64,000 nt of DNA, taken from positions 496,001 to 560,000 of the forward strand of contig NZ_JBHZTH010000001.1 in NCBI RefSeq assembly GCF_046545555.1. The letters run 5' to 3'. The notes beneath the pieces were generated by a model. The model ran no database searches, was not told the origin of the DNA, and was given only the letters and a program-made list of their open reading frames with translations. Shown here piece by piece: positions 35,458 through 44,574 of the stretch (within the stretch, counting starts at the first letter, position 1; every line of letters begins with the position of its first letter). The translations under genes and the position numbers were made by a program. The DNA is from Winogradskyella sp046545555 (GTDB taxonomy: Bacteria; Bacteroidota; Bacteroidia; Flavobacteriales; Flavobacteriaceae).

Positions 35458-36516
35458 TTACACATCATCATAATCAACAACAATACTATTTGAAGTAGGA
35501 CATGCCTGGCACGTTAAAATTAAGCCTTCTGCAACCTCACCCTCTGTAAGTATATTATTTTGTCGCATTGTGGCTTCTCCCTCTATTACTTTTGCAATAC
35601 AACTGCTGCATATACCACCTTGGCAAGAATATGGCGCATCGATATCTTGTTTTAGAGACGCTTCAAGAATAGTTGTTTCTTTAGACATACTAAATTCAAA
35701 TTCTTCCTCATCAACAATGACTTTAATTTTTGAATCTCCCGATAGTATTTCTGTTTCAGAATTAGATTCAGTTTCGACGGGTGCTGTAAATAATTCGAAT
35801 AAAATGGACTTTTCTTTCACGCCATTTTCAACCAATACATCTTTAACAGTATGTATCATTTGTTCTGGTCCACAGAGGTAAAATTTCTCTATGCTAACAC
35901 CTTTGTATTTGTTTTTTACAATAAGGTTAACAGTACTTTTTTCTATACGACCAAAAAGGGCATCTGCTTCTTGTGATTGACTATAAATAAAATGAACATG
36001 AAAACGATTACCGTAAACGGTCATTAACTCTAGTAAATCTTTTACAAACATGGCGTCTGCTATAGACTTATTTCCATAAACTAAGATAAAATTGCTAAAA
36101 GGCTCGTCTTCTAAAAGTGTTTTGGCAATGCTAAGAATTGGGGTTATTCCGCTACCTGCTGCAAAAGCAGCAATAGTTCTAGTTTTTACTTCATTTGCTT
36201 CAAAAACAAAGCGTCCATTAGGTTCTGCAACCTCTATGGCGTCGCCAGTTTTGAGTTCTTCATTAGCATAAACAGAAAAGGTTCCGTTCTCAACAGCTTT
36301 AACTCCAACTGTAACCTCTCCGCTATTTTTTGAAGAACAAATAGAGTAATCTCTACGTATATCTTCTCCATTAATTGTAGTTTTTAAAGTGATATATTGA
36401 CCAGCTTTAAAATCGAAATTTTCTTTTAAATTTTCAGGTATATCAAAAGATAAAGCAACTGATTTATCCGTTACTTTTTCCACCGATTTTATATTTAGCG
36501 AATGAAATTGAGCCAT
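35458..36516 (-). CDS. 2Fe-2S ferredoxin-NAD(P)H reductase (PaaE/Hmp-like)
   Basis: 352-residue three-domain electron-transfer flavoprotein. An FAD domain (1-100) has RRDYSICSS at 54-62. An NAD(P)H domain (105-235) has AAGSGITPILSIA and YLCGPEQMI. A C-terminal plant-type ferredoxin domain (about 265-352) carries the 2Fe-2S ligands C298, C303, C306 and C336 (C-x4-C-x2-C-x29-C). This is the architecture of PaaE, the reductase of phenylacetyl-CoA epoxidase, but no paa genes are near. It may instead feed another oxygenase or desaturase. Confidence 0.88.
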   Translation of the reverse strand: MAQFHSLNIKSVEKVTDKSVALSFDIPENLKENFDFKAGQYITLKTTINGEDIRRDYSICSSKNSGEVTVGVKAVENGTFSVYANEELKTGDAIEVAEPNGRFVFEANEVKTRTIAAFAAGSGITPILSIAKTLLEDEPFSNFILVYGNKSIADAMFVKDLLELMTVYGNRFHVHFIYSQSQEADALFGRIEKSTVNLIVKNKYKGVSIEKFYLCGPEQMIHTVKDVLVENGVKEKSILFELFTAPVETESNSETEILSGDSKIKVIVDEEEFEFSMSKETTILEASLKQDIDAPYSCQGGICSSCIAKVIEGEATMRQNNILTEGEVAEGLILTCQACPTSNSIVVDYDDV

Positions 36517-36532
36517 TAAAAATAATTTTATA

Positions 36533-36540
36533 CAAAAATA
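36533..36540 (-). promoter_or_regulatory. -7 promoter element of the flavoreductase gene
   Basis: On the minus strand this reads TATTTTTG, a full TAnnTTTG match ending 16 bases before the ATG at 36516. It is back to back with the PadR promoter about 75 bases away. Confidence 0.5.
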
Positions 36541-36614
36541 AGAAAGCGGTCTTTTTTTAGCTAGAAATTAAGATTAAAATAATACCTAAGTTTATTATGC
36601 ATAAGAAAATTATG

Positions 36615-36622
36615 TATATTTG
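36615..36622 (+). promoter_or_regulatory. -7 promoter element of the padR operon
   Basis: TATATTTG matches TAnnTTTG and ends only 4 bases before the ATG at 36627. Transcription from it would begin at the start codon (leaderless), and a bound repressor here would act on its own gene. Confidence 0.5.
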
Positions 36623-36626
36623 CTGT

Positions 36627-36959
36627 ATGAGTAATTCAAAATTATATAAGGGCAGTTTAACCACTATCATCCTTAAGTTGCTTAACGAGCAAGATAAAAT
36701 GTATGGTTATGAGATTACCCAAAAAGTAAAAGCTTTAACAAAAGGCGAGCTTAATATTACAGAAGGTGCTTTATATCCGGCATTACATAAGTTAGAAGCA
36801 GAAGGCCTGCTAGATGTTGAGGTAGCAAAAGTAGATAATCGTTTGCGCAAGTACTATAAACTTACAGAAACAGGAACAAAAGAAACGGTTAATAAGCTCG
36901 AAGAGTTAGCAGAGTATATTAAGACAATGCAAGTGCTAGTAAACCCTAAATTGGCTTAA
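36627..36959 (+). CDS. PadR family transcriptional regulator
   Basis: 110-residue winged-helix regulator. YKGSLTTIILKLL starts the DNA-binding domain, YGYEITQKVKAL gives the recognition region, and ITEGALYPALHKLEAEGLL is the PadR signature. A short C-terminal helix would dimerise. I start it at MSNSKLY (36627), the usual PadR register. The longer frame from 36597 runs through the promoter element. The following gene starts one base after the stop. PadR proteins often repress a neighbouring transporter, which here would be the ABC exporter downstream. Confidence 0.88.
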   Translation: MSNSKLYKGSLTTIILKLLNEQDKMYGYEITQKVKALTKGELNITEGALYPALHKLEAEGLLDVEVAKVDNRLRKYYKLTETGTKETVNKLEELAEYIKTMQVLVNPKLA

Positions 36960-37589
36960 ATGAAACTTACTCCAGAAAAGATAAAAATAGTAGATGATTT
37001 TTTAATAAATCAAAATATTAAATACCTAGATATTCGTTCTGAGCTATTAGATCATTTAGTTACTGAGTTTGAAGAGCACTCTAATTACGGTTTACTCGAA
37101 GATTATCTTCACGGTAAAATAAAATTCATAAAAGAATTTGCAAAAAAACAACAAAAAACAATTCACTGGACTTATCAAAAACAATTATGGGTTCAATTTG
37201 CTAAGTTCTTCTTTGAACTTAAGTATATATTACTCTTGGCTGTTTTAATTAGCCTAGGTTATGTTTTATTACAATATGTAACTCTAAAAACATTTACGTT
37301 TGTTTGCTTTTTCTTCTTGGCTGCTTTAGTTCTCTATCCATTATTTTATCAAATAAAATATAGTAAAGCAGTTAAAAAAGTACAATCGATGCAATCCTTA
37401 TTTACGGTTACTTCGCTACCATCAGTTTTTTTGTACATGTTTAACGTAGTTAATGATATATTAATTGAGAATTTTGTTTTAGGACTAATCTATTTTTCAT
37501 TTGCAATAGTATTAGGAATCTCTGCTGTGATAATTATTGAAAAAGACAGAAAAAGAGTTTTAAAAAAATATTATCAACTCATAGGTTAG
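36960..37589 (+). CDS. Membrane protein with HAAS-like N-terminal domain, paralogue 1
   Basis: 209 residues. The N-terminal helical part (1-75) contains YLDIRSELLDHLVTEFEEH, a pattern like the HAAS domain found in proteins next to PadR regulators. About four membrane helices follow (roughly 85-105, 112-130, 150-170, 175-195), then a basic tail. Its start is one base after padR, so it is very likely co-translated. The next gene encodes a protein of the same plan. A role as membrane sensor or partner of PadR is inferred from the pairing, not from a known member. Confidence 0.6.
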   Translation: MKLTPEKIKIVDDFLINQNIKYLDIRSELLDHLVTEFEEHSNYGLLEDYLHGKIKFIKEFAKKQQKTIHWTYQKQLWVQFAKFFFELKYILLLAVLISLGYVLLQYVTLKTFTFVCFFFLAALVLYPLFYQIKYSKAVKKVQSMQSLFTVTSLPSVFLYMFNVVNDILIENFVLGLIYFSFAIVLGISAVIIIEKDRKRVLKKYYQLIG

Positions 37590-37592
37590 AAA

Positions 37593-38288
37593 ATGAAATT
37601 AGCAGAACCTCAAATAAACCAACTTTACACGTTTACACAAAAGCACTATGTAGACTGGTACGATGTGCAAACAGAACTTGTTGATCATTTGGCAAACGGC
37701 ATAGAGGAACAATTGGAACAAAACCCTAATACAACTTTTGAATCTGCACTAAATTCAGAATTCAAAAAGTTCGGAATCATGGGATTCAACGATGTTATTG
37801 AAGAAAAAACAAAGGCCTTAAATAAGTATTACAGAAAATTAGTTTGGACGTATTTTAAAGACTTCTTTAAGTTGCCTAAGATTATTCTAACGTTATTTTC
37901 AGTTTGGTGTTATTACAACCTCTTATTAATTATTGAAAACAGATTTTTATTTCTACTAATTACCTGTGTAGTTTTAGTGGTAGTTCCTATTTGGTTTTTT
38001 TACAACCAAGCAAAACGGGTTAAATACTTAAAAAAACAAACAGGAAAAAAATGGTTATTTGAGTCTACTGTAATGCAATTGGGTGGTTTATCGCAAATTT
38101 TTAATATAGGCATATATGCGTCTGTAATTTTAGATGTAGAACGAAGAACCCTAAGCACTACTGCACTCATTATATTTTCATTAGTTATAGTCTTATTTGC
38201 TTTAGTGCTCTATATTTCGATCTTTATAGTAGCTCCGAAACTCCGAAAAGCTATGGCAAAGCAGCATCCTGAGTATAAAATTGTATAA
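37593..38288 (+). CDS. Membrane protein with HAAS-like N-terminal domain, paralogue 2
   Basis: 231 residues with the same layout as the gene before it. The N-terminal segment WYDVQTELVDHLANGIEEQ lines up with that of paralogue 1 (E-L-x-D-H-L). About four membrane helices and a lysine-rich C-terminal end follow. The two genes are 3 bases apart and probably arose by tandem duplication, but the helices have diverged strongly. Function unknown. Confidence 0.6.
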   Translation: MKLAEPQINQLYTFTQKHYVDWYDVQTELVDHLANGIEEQLEQNPNTTFESALNSEFKKFGIMGFNDVIEEKTKALNKYYRKLVWTYFKDFFKLPKIILTLFSVWCYYNLLLIIENRFLFLLITCVVLVVVPIWFFYNQAKRVKYLKKQTGKKWLFESTVMQLGGLSQIFNIGIYASVILDVERRTLSTTALIIFSLVIVLFALVLYISIFIVAPKLRKAMAKQHPEYKIV

Positions 38289-38301
38289 CTTGTGTAACAT
38301 A

Positions 38302-38326
38302 TTGAATTAGTTTTATACTAATTCAA
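38302..38326. repeat. Perfect 10-bp palindromic inverted repeat, possible operator or attenuator
   Basis: TTGAATTAGT (38302-38311) and ACTAATTCAA (38317-38326) are perfectly complementary with a 5-base spacer. The repeat lies in the 61-base gap between the second HAAS-like gene and the ABC permease. No T-run follows, so it is not a classic terminator. An operator for PadR or an mRNA hairpin are options. Confidence 0.45.
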
Positions 38327-38349
38327 AGTAATAACTAACCAAAACCACT

Positions 38350-39828
38350 ATGATAAAGCATTTTTTAAATCTAGAATGGAAGCAATATTTTCGCTCATCC
38401 TATTGGCAAAAAAGTATTGCGATAAATATTCTTATGGTGTTTTTTGCCCTTTATTTTATTGCTATGTTTTTAGGATTGGGATTTGGTCTTCTCTTTATTT
38501 TAAAGAAAGCATTTCCTGAACAAGACGCTTTTGTAATTGCCAATGGCTTTTTATTTTATTGGATTATTGGAGACTTAATGATGCGTTTCTTTCTGCAGAA
38601 ACTACCTGTAATGAGTGTAAAACCGTTACTAACTTTACCCATAAAACGTTCAACAATTGTTAATTTTGTTTTAGGCAAATCTGCAATTTCCTTTTTTAAT
38701 TTTTTACCACTCTTTGCGATTATTCCGTTTAGCATAATGCTTATTAGAGAAGGTTATGGGACATCTATGGTTTTAACCTGGATGTTTACCATGATTATTA
38801 CCGTACTGATAATAAATTTCTTAAACTTTATTATTGAAGCTTTTTCTGCTGAAAAAGAATTATCCTTCCTTCCTATAATAGCGGTGGCAGGAACATTATT
38901 TGGATTAGATTATTTTAATATACTTCCAATGAAATCTCTTATTGGAGATGGTCTCATCTATATTGCGAATAACCCGATTTTCATTTTGATTCCTCTAGCA
39001 ATATTAGCAGTTTTTTACACTTATAATTTTAAAATACTTAGGGATAAGCTGTTTTTAGATAGCTCGTTAAAATCTAAAGTAACTGAAGTAAAAGCGGCTG
39101 ATTTATCTTGGACAAATCGTTTTGGTGACATCGCCCCTTTTATGCAATTAGATTTAAAGTTAATATGGCGAAATAAACGGACTAAATCTATGGCGATGCT
39201 TTTAGTAATTGGTGTACTTTATGGTTTGTTCTTTTATCCGCAACCTATGTATAGAGAGATGGAATTTATGTTTGCTTTTATAGGCATATTTTCTACCGGA
39301 TTTTTTCTAATCAATTTTGGTCAATTTATTCCTGCTTGGGATAGTGGATATTATAAAATGCTAATGAGTCAAAATATAAAGTACGAGCAGTATTTACGCT
39401 CTAAATTTATACTCATGGTAATGAGTGTAGCAATCTTATTCATTCTAGGAATTCCTTACGTTTATTTTGGCTGGAAAATTTTAATAGCACATTTTGCAGC
39501 AGCTGTATATAATGTAGGAGTAAACTCTCACGTCATTTTATATGGTGGTTCTTTCAACAGAAAAAAAATAGACTTAGATAAAAAAGCTGCGTTTAATTAT
39601 CAAGGAACAGGCGCTGTACAATGGATAATAGGCATCCCTTTAATGATTCTGCCTATGGGATTATTTGCACTTGTCAATTGGTTAGTAGGTTTTGAAGCAG
39701 CAATAGCATTATTGATGATTCTGGGTATTCTAGGCATAGTTCTTCATAAAAAACTAATGAAAGTTATTACCAAAAAATATCTCGATTCAAAATATAAAAT
39801 GATTAACGCGTTTAGTCAAGATAGTTAA
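38350..39828 (+). CDS. ABC exporter permease, DUF5687-like
   Basis: 492 residues with about 12 membrane helices in two halves, separated by a cytosolic stretch near residues 230-270. It resembles the Bacteroidota ABC-2-like permease family DUF5687. The ATPase partner follows 20 bases later. Substrate is unknown. The position behind padR suggests inducible expression, as for drug or lipid exporters in other phyla. Confidence 0.75.
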   Translation: MIKHFLNLEWKQYFRSSYWQKSIAINILMVFFALYFIAMFLGLGFGLLFILKKAFPEQDAFVIANGFLFYWIIGDLMMRFFLQKLPVMSVKPLLTLPIKRSTIVNFVLGKSAISFFNFLPLFAIIPFSIMLIREGYGTSMVLTWMFTMIITVLIINFLNFIIEAFSAEKELSFLPIIAVAGTLFGLDYFNILPMKSLIGDGLIYIANNPIFILIPLAILAVFYTYNFKILRDKLFLDSSLKSKVTEVKAADLSWTNRFGDIAPFMQLDLKLIWRNKRTKSMAMLLVIGVLYGLFFYPQPMYREMEFMFAFIGIFSTGFFLINFGQFIPAWDSGYYKMLMSQNIKYEQYLRSKFILMVMSVAILFILGIPYVYFGWKILIAHFAAAVYNVGVNSHVILYGGSFNRKKIDLDKKAAFNYQGTGAVQWIIGIPLMILPMGLFALVNWLVGFEAAIALLMILGILGIVLHKKLMKVITKKYLDSKYKMINAFSQDS

Positions 39829-39848
39829 TAATATACAAGACACAGATT

Positions 39849-40571
39849 ATGATACATACAAAAGACCTTTCAAAATCATATAGCGGAACAACAGTTCTTA
39901 ATGTAGAAGAGTTAAACATTCCTAAAGGCCAAAGTTTTGGTTTAGTTGGAAATAATGGAGCAGGAAAAACCACTTACTTTAGTTTACTACTCGATTTAAT
40001 TAAACCAACAACAGGAAGTATCACCAACAATAGCGTAGTTGTTGATCAAAGTGAAGAATGGAAACCTTTTACCTCGTCATTTATAGATGAAAGCTTTTTG
40101 ATTGGCTACCTAACACCAGAAGAGTATTTCTATTTTATAGGTGACTTAAGAGGTCAGAATAAAGCAGATGTAGATGCTTTAACTTCTAAGTTTGAAGACT
40201 TTTTTAATGGCGAAATCATTGGTAAGAAAAAATACCTCCGAGATTTAAGTAAAGGAAATCAAAAGAAAGCAGGAATTGTAGCGGCATTAATTGGCAACCC
40301 AGAAGTGATTATTTTAGACGAACCTTTTGCTAATCTAGATCCAACAACTCAAATCCGTTTAAAGCAAATTTTAAAGAATTTAGCAGAAAAACAAGGTGTA
40401 ACTGTATTGGTCTCTAGTCACGATTTAATGCATGTTACAGATGTATGCGAGCGTATTGTTGTTTTAGAAAAAGGAAATGTGATAAAAGATTTAGAAACTA
40501 ACCCTGCAACATTGAAAGAACTCGAAGCTCATTTCGCGAGTGGAGCAATGGTTTCGTCGAAAGAAGAATAG
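39849..40571 (+). CDS. ABC transporter ATP-binding protein
   Basis: 240-residue nucleotide-binding subunit. Walker A is GLVGNNGAGKTTYF (about 33-46), the signature is DLSKGNQKKAGIVAAL, Walker B is EVIILDEPFANLDP, and the switch histidine is in VSSHDLMHV. It pairs with the permease encoded just upstream. The operon ends in a strong terminator 22 bases after the stop. Confidence 0.93.
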   Translation: MIHTKDLSKSYSGTTVLNVEELNIPKGQSFGLVGNNGAGKTTYFSLLLDLIKPTTGSITNNSVVVDQSEEWKPFTSSFIDESFLIGYLTPEEYFYFIGDLRGQNKADVDALTSKFEDFFNGEIIGKKKYLRDLSKGNQKKAGIVAALIGNPEVIILDEPFANLDPTTQIRLKQILKNLAEKQGVTVLVSSHDLMHVTDVCERIVVLEKGNVIKDLETNPATLKELEAHFASGAMVSSKEE

Positions 40572-40592
40572 AAATTAGATTAAAACAAGTGA

Positions 40593-40628
40593 GCCCGTAA
40601 ATAAATTAATATTTACGGGCTTTTTTGT
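40593..40628 (+). terminator. Intrinsic terminator of the padR-ABC operon
   Basis: A perfect 12-bp stem (40593-40604 with 40611-40622, AGCCCGTAAATA) with a 6-base loop is followed by a run of T. It ends the operon that starts at padR. The remaining part of the 187-base gap to sprE shows nothing else I can name. Confidence 0.88.
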
Positions 40629-40758
40629 GAAGTTAAAAAATGCGCCACCTCGAAAAACCTTTAAATAACAGCTAAAATTCAAAAAGATGCTTATTTTTAC
40701 CACGTAACACACTAAAAACCTAACATTTTAGTTATCTATTAATCAAATAGAACCAACG

Positions 40759-43365
40759 TTGAGAACCTATCATAAATTAATATTATCTCTTTTTTGCGTA
40801 GCATTTATAGCCCAAGGTTGCTCGCGAAAAAAAGACACTTTTATCAACAGAAATTTCCATGCTTTAGGTACTAAATACAATATTCTTTACAACGGAAATA
40901 TAGCTTTAGAACGAGGCAAACTAGGTGTAAATGACGAATTCACTGAGAATTTTTGGGAGCTTTTGCCAATAGAACGTATGAAGATTAGTGAAGATGTTTT
41001 TCTTCCAGGACAAAGTAAAAACGCAGATTTTGAGCGTGCAGAAGAAAAGGCTATTAAAGCCATTCAGAAGCATGGGATGAATATAGATGGTAAAGAAAAG
41101 AATTATCAAATAGATGAAGCTTACTTGCTTTTAGGGCAGTCAAGATATTTCGATCAACGTTTTGTGCCAGCCCTTGCAGCCTTCAATAATATCCTAAACA
41201 AATATCCGACAAGTGATAAAATCAATCAAGTAAAGATTTGGCGCGAAAAATCTAATATGCGATTAGATAATAATGTTGGTGCAATAAAAAAATTAAAACG
41301 ATTACTAGACGAAGAAGACATTGAAGGCCAAGATTTAGCTGATGCTACAGCTGCACTTGCACAAGCTTATATTAATTTAAAATCTAAAGATAGCGCGCTA
41401 GTACAATTAGGCATTGCAGCAGAAAACACAAAAGTAAAAAGCGAGAAAGCACGCTATCATTTTATAAGAGGTCAATTATATAATGAATTTAAGGAAAAGG
41501 ACAGTGCTAATATGGAATTCGATGCTATTATTGATATGCATAGGCAAATTCCCAGATCTTTTTATATAAATGCACATCTTGAAAAATCTTATAATTTTGA
41601 TGAATTAGATGGCGATGTTCTAATGTTTCAAGAATACCTAACAGAACTTGAGGAAAACAGAGAAAACAGACCCTTCTTAGACAAAATATACTATCGTATA
41701 GCAGAATTCCATCGTAATAAAGAATCCGATAGTTTAGCAGAGGTTTATTATAACCAATCTTTAAGAAAAACAACGTCAGATAAATATCTGAAGAGTCTTA
41801 ACTACGAGACTTTAGGCAATATGTATTTTGATAGAAATATATACAAGACCGCAGGTGCATATTACGACAGTACATTAACTGCAATGGTTCAGAATACTAA
41901 GCCTTACAGAATAATAAAGAAAAAGCGAGAAAACTTAGAAGATGTTATTTATTATGAAGGAATAGCTCAAACAAACGATAGTATTTTGCACATTATTAGT
42001 CTTCCAAAAGAAGAACAACTCGCATTATATACAAAATATGCCGAGGAATTAAAAGCGAAAGCAATAGCGGAAGAAGAACGTAAGGAAGAAAGTCAAAGAA
42101 AACAACAAAGAATATCATCATCTGCAGGTAATTCTAACGATATTAACTCTAACGGTAGAGGAAATAGTAAAAGTCCAGTTCCCGGAGGTTTTAGTCCAAG
42201 GAGTACGACTAATAACTTTTATTTTTATAACCCAACAACTGTAGCGTACGGTAAAAACGAGTTTTTAAAATTATGGGGAGAGCGTAAATTGCAAGATAAT
42301 TGGCGACTTTCAGACCAACGAATAGGAATTCAACAAACTAAAAAAGAAGGAATTCCTATAGCTTCTGGAGATGATGAACGCTATAACCCAGAAATTTATA
42401 TAGCCTCCCTTCCAACAAACAAAACTGAAATTGATAGTATCGTGACAGAACGAAATTTTGCATATTACCAACTAGGTATTATATACAAAGAGAAATTTAA
42501 GGAGTTGTCTCTTTCTAAATCTAGATTCGAAGATTTGCTGAAAAACAATCCGGAGGAGCGATTAATTTTGCCTTCAAAATATAATCTTTATAAGATATAT
42601 ATTGAACTTGGGTTAGATAGAAAAGCAGAGACTATAAAATCTGAAATTATCACTAGTTATCCAGATTCTCGTTATGCAGAAATCTTACTAAACCCAGAAT
42701 CTGCTTTATCCAAAGATGAAAATAGTCCTGAGGTAATCTATACAAACCTTTATAAAAAGTATGATGACCAAAAATATGCCGAGGTTATTGCTGAAGCTGA
42801 AACGCAAATTAAACGTTTACAAGGTGATGATTTTGTGCCAAAGTTTGAAATCCTGAAAACTTCAGCTAGAGGTAGATTATATGGATTTGAAGCTTACAAA
42901 GAAGGTATAAATTACATTGCTTTGACTTATGCTAATTCTGAAGAAGGTAAAAAAGCACAAGAGATATTACAAAATGCTATTCCTGTTTTAGCTAAAAAGG
43001 ATTTTGTACAAGATGATAAACCAAAGTATTTTAATGTTGTATATCAGTTTCAAAATGGGTCTGGTGAAGATATAGGTGATTTTATTAAAACACTTAACGA
43101 AGAGATTGAGAAGAAGATTAAATATTTTGACTTAACTACATCTCACGATGTTTATGATGAGAATACGACCTTTGTTGTTGTTCATGGCCTAAAGAGTATT
43201 CAAGGAGCAAGTGGTTTTGCGCAACTGTTACTAACTAACGAAAAAGATGAAAGAGGGCGAACTATTAAACCTAAAATCACCAAAGAATATTTTGCAATTT
43301 CTTCTCCAAATTATGCTATTATTCAACGCCACAAAAACTTAAATGCATATTTAAAATTAGAATAA
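40759..43365 (+). CDS. sprE: SprE/PorW-like TPR lipoprotein, gliding motility and type IX secretion
   Basis: 868 residues. Signal helix and lipobox IAQGC with C21, then a long array of TPR-like helical repeats (about 90-400 and 560-740). An Asn/Ser/Gly-rich linker lies near 450-480, and a C-terminal alpha/beta segment ends in HKNLNAYLKLE. This matches SprE of Flavobacterium johnsoniae and PorW of Porphyromonas, an outer-membrane-associated lipoprotein needed for T9SS function and gliding. The start codon is TTG at 40759; no ATG is available before the signal peptide. The bactofilin gene follows 13 bases later. Confidence 0.85.
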   Translation: MRTYHKLILSLFCVAFIAQGCSRKKDTFINRNFHALGTKYNILYNGNIALERGKLGVNDEFTENFWELLPIERMKISEDVFLPGQSKNADFERAEEKAIKAIQKHGMNIDGKEKNYQIDEAYLLLGQSRYFDQRFVPALAAFNNILNKYPTSDKINQVKIWREKSNMRLDNNVGAIKKLKRLLDEEDIEGQDLADATAALAQAYINLKSKDSALVQLGIAAENTKVKSEKARYHFIRGQLYNEFKEKDSANMEFDAIIDMHRQIPRSFYINAHLEKSYNFDELDGDVLMFQEYLTELEENRENRPFLDKIYYRIAEFHRNKESDSLAEVYYNQSLRKTTSDKYLKSLNYETLGNMYFDRNIYKTAGAYYDSTLTAMVQNTKPYRIIKKKRENLEDVIYYEGIAQTNDSILHIISLPKEEQLALYTKYAEELKAKAIAEEERKEESQRKQQRISSSAGNSNDINSNGRGNSKSPVPGGFSPRSTTNNFYFYNPTTVAYGKNEFLKLWGERKLQDNWRLSDQRIGIQQTKKEGIPIASGDDERYNPEIYIASLPTNKTEIDSIVTERNFAYYQLGIIYKEKFKELSLSKSRFEDLLKNNPEERLILPSKYNLYKIYIELGLDRKAETIKSEIITSYPDSRYAEILLNPESALSKDENSPEVIYTNLYKKYDDQKYAEVIAEAETQIKRLQGDDFVPKFEILKTSARGRLYGFEAYKEGINYIALTYANSEEGKKAQEILQNAIPVLAKKDFVQDDKPKYFNVVYQFQNGSGEDIGDFIKTLNEEIEKKIKYFDLTTSHDVYDENTTFVVVHGLKSIQGASGFAQLLLTNEKDERGRTIKPKITKEYFAISSPNYAIIQRHKNLNAYLKLE

Positions 43366-43378
43366 AACCCAAATCATT

Positions 43379-43828
43379 ATGTTCTCTTCAGACAGCAAAA
43401 AATTCAAACAATCTACATCTATGGAAACAAGTACGCAACAAAATATTATAGCACAAGGCACCAAAATTGTTGGTGATATAGCAAGTAAAGGCCCATTTAG
43501 AATAGATGGAACGGTTGAAGGTAATGTTAAAACTACTGGTAAAGTGGTTATTGGTAAATCGGGCTTTATAAAAGGTACATTACAAGGTGAGAATGCTGAT
43601 TTTGAAGGTAAATTTTCAGGAAAATTAATTCTATCAGGCACACTTTCTTTAAAATCTACTGCTCATATAGAGGGAGAGGTTCATATCACTAAATTAGCTG
43701 TAGAACCTGGTGCGACTTTTAACGCAACATGCAGTATGAAAGGCACAGTAAAAGCACTATCTAATGAGCCAACTATACAGAAATCAGCGCAACAACAAAC
43801 AGACCAAAAAGCAGAGCGCCAAGCTTAA
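43379..43828 (+). CDS. Bactofilin (polymer-forming cytoskeletal protein)
   Basis: 149 residues. A polar N-terminal tail (1-22) is followed by the bactofilin beta-helix core (about 23-115), with its regular turns such as GTKIVGDIASKGPFRIDG, then KVVIGKSGFIKGTL and GTLSLKSTAHIEGEV. The C-terminal tail is Gln/Lys-rich. Bactofilins self-assemble without nucleotide into filaments that place cell-wall or motility proteins. It lies between sprE and the ATP synthase genes, and its last 65 bases overlap the next gene in another frame. Confidence 0.92.
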   Translation: MFSSDSKKFKQSTSMETSTQQNIIAQGTKIVGDIASKGPFRIDGTVEGNVKTTGKVVIGKSGFIKGTLQGENADFEGKFSGKLILSGTLSLKSTAHIEGEVHITKLAVEPGATFNATCSMKGTVKALSNEPTIQKSAQQQTDQKAERQA

Positions 43829-44027
43829 TAACTACGCACTTTTTTCGGGTATTGCAATACAAATGATTGCTATCATTGGGGTAGGAACTTTTATAGGTTA
43901 TAAATTAGATGAGTATTATCCAAACCAATATAATCTCTATACACTAGTTTTATCTTTAGGCTCGGTTATTATGTCTATTGTTTATGTAATTAGACGTATA
44001 ATTGTAAACTCTAAAGAAGATAATTAG
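43764..44027 (+). CDS. AtpZ/AtpI-like F0F1-associated membrane protein
   Basis: 87 residues: basic N-terminus and two membrane helices (about 26-46 and 55-76) with the GTFIGYKLDEYYP hairpin loop typical of AtpZ/AtpI proteins encoded at the head of atp operons. They are thought to help assemble the c-ring or move magnesium. The ATG at 43764 gives a 65-base overlap with bactofilin. A shorter form from the ATG at 43862 would lose the first helix and is unlikely. Confidence 0.75.
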   Translation: MSQLYRNQRNNKQTKKQSAKLNNYALFSGIAIQMIAIIGVGTFIGYKLDEYYPNQYNLYTLVLSLGSVIMSIVYVIRRIIVNSKEDN

Positions 44028-44032
44028 TCTAC

Positions 44033-44428
44033 ATGGAAGATTTTAAAAAAAGACAGATTACATTTTTGTTGCAGCTTGTTGGTTTTAGCATTTTATTGTT
44101 TGCCATACATAGTTACTTGCTTTATTATTTTGCAAGTGCTATTTTATTCTTTTTTCCAACCTGGCAAATTTACACGTTTCATATTATAGTTACACTAGCT
44201 TTCTATTCGCTTATTAACTATAAGTTTTCTAATGGCAAAAAGGACATCTTCAATTTATTTATGGTAATGACATTTTTAAAAATGATATTAGCGATATTAT
44301 TTCTTTTGCCTTTATTACTATCAGATTATGAAAACAAACAGCCAGATGTTTTTAATTTTTTCATTGCGTATTTCTTGTATTTATTTTTCGAAGTTTTTGC
44401 AATAACCAAATTTCTTCAAAAAGCATAA
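44033..44428 (+). CDS. Small membrane protein of the atp operon, DUF6168-like
   Basis: 131 residues with four predicted membrane helices (about 12-30, 34-60, 78-98, 104-125) and very few charges. It sits between the AtpZ-like gene and atpB, the place where other phyla carry atpI. It may do the same job, but I see no motif shared with AtpI. I believe it belongs to the flavobacterial family DUF6168; that name is from memory of the neighbourhood. Confidence 0.6.
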   Translation: MEDFKKRQITFLLQLVGFSILLFAIHSYLLYYFASAILFFFPTWQIYTFHIIVTLAFYSLINYKFSNGKKDIFNLFMVMTFLKMILAILFLLPLLLSDYENKQPDVFNFFIAYFLYLFFEVFAITKFLQKA

Positions 44429-44506
44429 GATTATTTTTTTAAAAGCTCTATGAATCAATGGTTTTACACGACAAGTGACTATTGAAAATTATAGAGAAAT
44501 TATTGC

Positions 44507-44536
44507 TTGTAATTTCATTTAATGTTCGTACATTTG
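44507..44536 (+). promoter_or_regulatory. Promoter of atpB and the main atp operon
   Basis: TTG at 44507-44509 and TACATTTG at 44529-44536 fit the -33 and -7 elements with 19 bases between. The -7 box ends 38 bases before the ATG at 44575. It lies inside the longer frame from 44482, which argues for the shorter AtpB start and for transcription of atpB-G separate from atpZ. Confidence 0.6.
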
Positions 44537-44574
44537 CACCGAATTTAAAGCAAGGTATTTTTAAGCCCATAAGA

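Noticed and set aside
35570..35881. 103-codon plus-strand frame inside the flavoreductase gene
   Set aside because: It covers the antisense of the ferredoxin and NAD domains; no independent evidence of coding.
44482..44574. Longer AtpB start
   Set aside because: The 31 added residues precede a clear signal peptide, and the region contains a good -33/-7 promoter.
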